This document shows, piece after piece, positions 21,095 through 22,437 of a stretch of DNA of 22,437 nucleotides. The first letter of the stretch is position 1. Each line of letters starts with the position of its first letter. The notes below the pieces were generated by a model. That model made no database searches and had not been told where the DNA came from. It saw nothing but the letters and a program-made list of their open reading frames with translations. Source of the DNA: BOG-933 sp037132135 (GTDB lineage Bacteria > Pseudomonadota > Alphaproteobacteria > Azospirillales > Azospirillaceae). Location of the stretch: NCBI GenBank assembly GCA_037132135.1, contig JBAXPR010000058.1, positions 1 to 22,437 on the forward strand, in the 5' to 3' direction. A program made the position numbers and the translations under genes.

Positions 21095-22437
21095 GTGCCC
21101 CATCTTCTCGACCTTCTCTCGACCCGCGTCCTTCTGGCCGACGGCGGCTTCGGCAGCCGCGTGCAGTCGCTCGATCTCGATACCGAGCGCGATTATTGGG
21201 GGCATGAGAACTGTACCGACATCCTGGTGCTGTCGCGGCCCGACATCGTGCGCGAAATCCACGCCGGCTATTACCGGGTCGGCGCCGACATGGTCGAGAC
21301 CTGCACCTTTGGCGCCTCGCCGATCACCCTCGGCGAATTCGGGCTGGAGGCGAAGGCCTTTGAGATCAACAAGGTGGCGGTGGAACTGGCGCGGGAGGCG
21401 GCCGGGCAGTTTCAGGCCGACGGCCGGCCGCGCTTCGTGCTCGGCTCGATCGGACCGGGGACCAAGCTGCCCTCGCTCGGGCATCTCCCCTATCAGACCC
21501 TTGAGGACTCGTTTCTGGTTCAGGCCCGGGGACTGATCGCGGGCGGCGCCGACGCCATCCTGATCGAAACCTGCCAGGACCCGCTGCAGATCAAGGCCGC
21601 GGTCAACGCCGCCAGGATCGCCCGCACCGAGGCCGACAAAGAGGTTCCGGTGTTCGTTCAGGTCACCGTCGAGACCACCGGCGCGATGCTGGTCGGCACC
21701 GATCTGCCCGGCGCCGCCACCATCATCAACGCCCTCGACGTGCCGCTGATCGGCCTCAACTGCGCCACCGGCCCGCGCGAAATGGCCCAGCACGTGCGCT
21801 GGCTGGCCGAGACCTGGCCGGGCAAAATCTCGGTGCTGCCGAATGCCGGCCTGCCCGAACTCGTCGACGGCAAGACCCGCTACCCGCTGCGCGGCGCCGA
21901 CCTTGCGGTCTGGCTGGAACGTTTCGTCACCGAGGACGGCGTCAACCTGATCGGCGGCTGCTGCGGCACCGGGCTGGAGCACATCGAGGCCGCCGACGCC
22001 ATGCTGCGCCGGCTGGCCACCGATGGCAGCCATCGTCCGGCCCCGGCCCGGCGCACTCCCCAGTGGACGCCCTCGCTCGCCTCGCTCTACAGCCCGGTGG
22101 CCCTGCGCCAGGAAAACGCCTACCTCTCGATCGGCGAGCGCTGCAACGCCAACGGCTCGAAGAAATGGCGCGAGTACCAGCAGGCCCACGATTGGGACGG
22201 CTGCGTGGCCATGGCGCGGGAGCAGGTGCGCGAAGGCAGCCACGCCCTCGACGTCTGCACCGCCTTCGTCGGTCGCGACGAGGTTGCCGAGATGAACGCG
22301 GTGGTGACCCGGCTGGCCGGTCAGGTCACGGCGCCCCTGGTCATCGACTCGACCGAATACACGGTGCTGGAGCAGGCGCTGAAGCTCTACGGCGGCAAGC
22401 CGGTGATCAACTCGATCAATTTCGAGGATGGCGAGGA
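21095..22437 (+). CDS. metH: Cobalamin-dependent methionine synthase, N-terminal part
   Basis: The frame runs off the window after about 447 residues; full MetH is about 1150-1250. The homocysteine-binding domain (about 1-310) shows VLLADGGFGSRVQ, GADMVETCTFGASPITLGEF, LIETCQDPLQ and, for zinc, the Cys of LIGLNCATGP near 227 and the pair in LIGGCCGTG near 290. The methyl-THF (pterin) domain starts at SIGERCNANGSKKW (about 347) and includes APLVIDSTEYTVLEQALKLY and PVINSINFEDGE at the edge. Because both domains are in one frame, this should be the fused MetH rather than a split form, but the cobalamin and activation domains are out of view. The start is a GTG at 21095 with AAGG nine bases upstream; a TTG three codons earlier is the alternative. 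Confidence 0.94.
   Translation, partial: MPHLLDLLSTRVLLADGGFGSRVQSLDLDTERDYWGHENCTDILVLSRPDIVREIHAGYYRVGADMVETCTFGASPITLGEFGLEAKAFEINKVAVELAREAAGQFQADGRPRFVLGSIGPGTKLPSLGHLPYQTLEDSFLVQARGLIAGGADAILIETCQDPLQIKAAVNAARIARTEADKEVPVFVQVTVETTGAMLVGTDLPGAATIINALDVPLIGLNCATGPREMAQHVRWLAETWPGKISVLPNAGLPELVDGKTRYPLRGADLAVWLERFVTEDGVNLIGGCCGTGLEHIEAADAMLRRLATDGSHRPAPARRTPQWTPSLASLYSPVALRQENAYLSIGERCNANGSKKWREYQQAHDWDGCVAMAREQVREGSHALDVCTAFVGRDEVAEMNAVVTRLAGQVTAPLVIDSTEYTVLEQALKLYGGKPVINSINFEDGE

Overview
The window is GC-rich, densely packed chromosomal DNA from an alphaproteobacterium, most likely of the Rhodospirillales type. The evidence is the zapA–6S RNA–5-formyl-THF cyclo-ligase–YmdB block, a Sua5 gene next to a D-2-hydroxyglutarate-dehydrogenase-type flavoenzyme, the alphaproteobacterial form of ribosomal protein S4, and an ArsR–methyltransferase fusion leading a metF/metH cluster. 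The genus cannot be fixed from sequence alone. I see no transposase, integrase, CRISPR array, tRNA or rRNA gene.

Layout. 1-844 (-): 5' part of glnE, nitrogen control. 920-4519 (+): a giant AsmA/YhdP-like envelope protein, divergent from glnE. 4530-6020 (-): a WbaP-type sugar-phosphate transferase that starts polysaccharide or O-antigen synthesis. 6021-6761: sparse region with one likely 70-residue gene. 6762-9201 (-): Sua5 and an FAD-linked 2-hydroxyacid dehydrogenase in one operon. 9333-9977 (+): an orphan ParA-like ATPase. 9978-10954: the largest gene-poor stretch, with a REP-like hairpin, a likely 67-residue gene behind two stacked palindromes, a perfect FNR/FixK box and the rpsD promoter. 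10955-11569 (+): rpsD. 11570-13756 (-): ymdB, fau, 6S RNA, zapA and a small coiled-coil gene. 14056-15069 (+): gap, with a clear terminator. 15152-15721 (-): an unknown gene with a good sigma-70 promoter. 15722-16102: an unusually AT-rich spacer. 16103-17476 (+): a TPR-glycosyltransferase fusion. 17552-18184 (-): mlaC. 18348-22437 (+): regulator–metF–secreted unknown–metH (metH runs off the end), a methionine/one-carbon cluster.

How it fits together. Most genes are housekeeping: envelope assembly (AsmA-like, WbaP, MlaC, TPR-GT), translation (rpsD, Sua5), division (ZapA), central carbon (gap) and folate/methionine C1 metabolism (Fau, MetF, MetH). The parts most worth a second look are regulatory. 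They are an apparently leaderless, self-controlled ArsR-methyltransferase that lacks the usual metal ligand, a 6S RNA promoter whose -10 box contains the zapA stop codon, an isolated anaerobic-regulator box, and small or secreted unknown proteins in otherwise familiar clusters. I found no clearly new multi-gene system.
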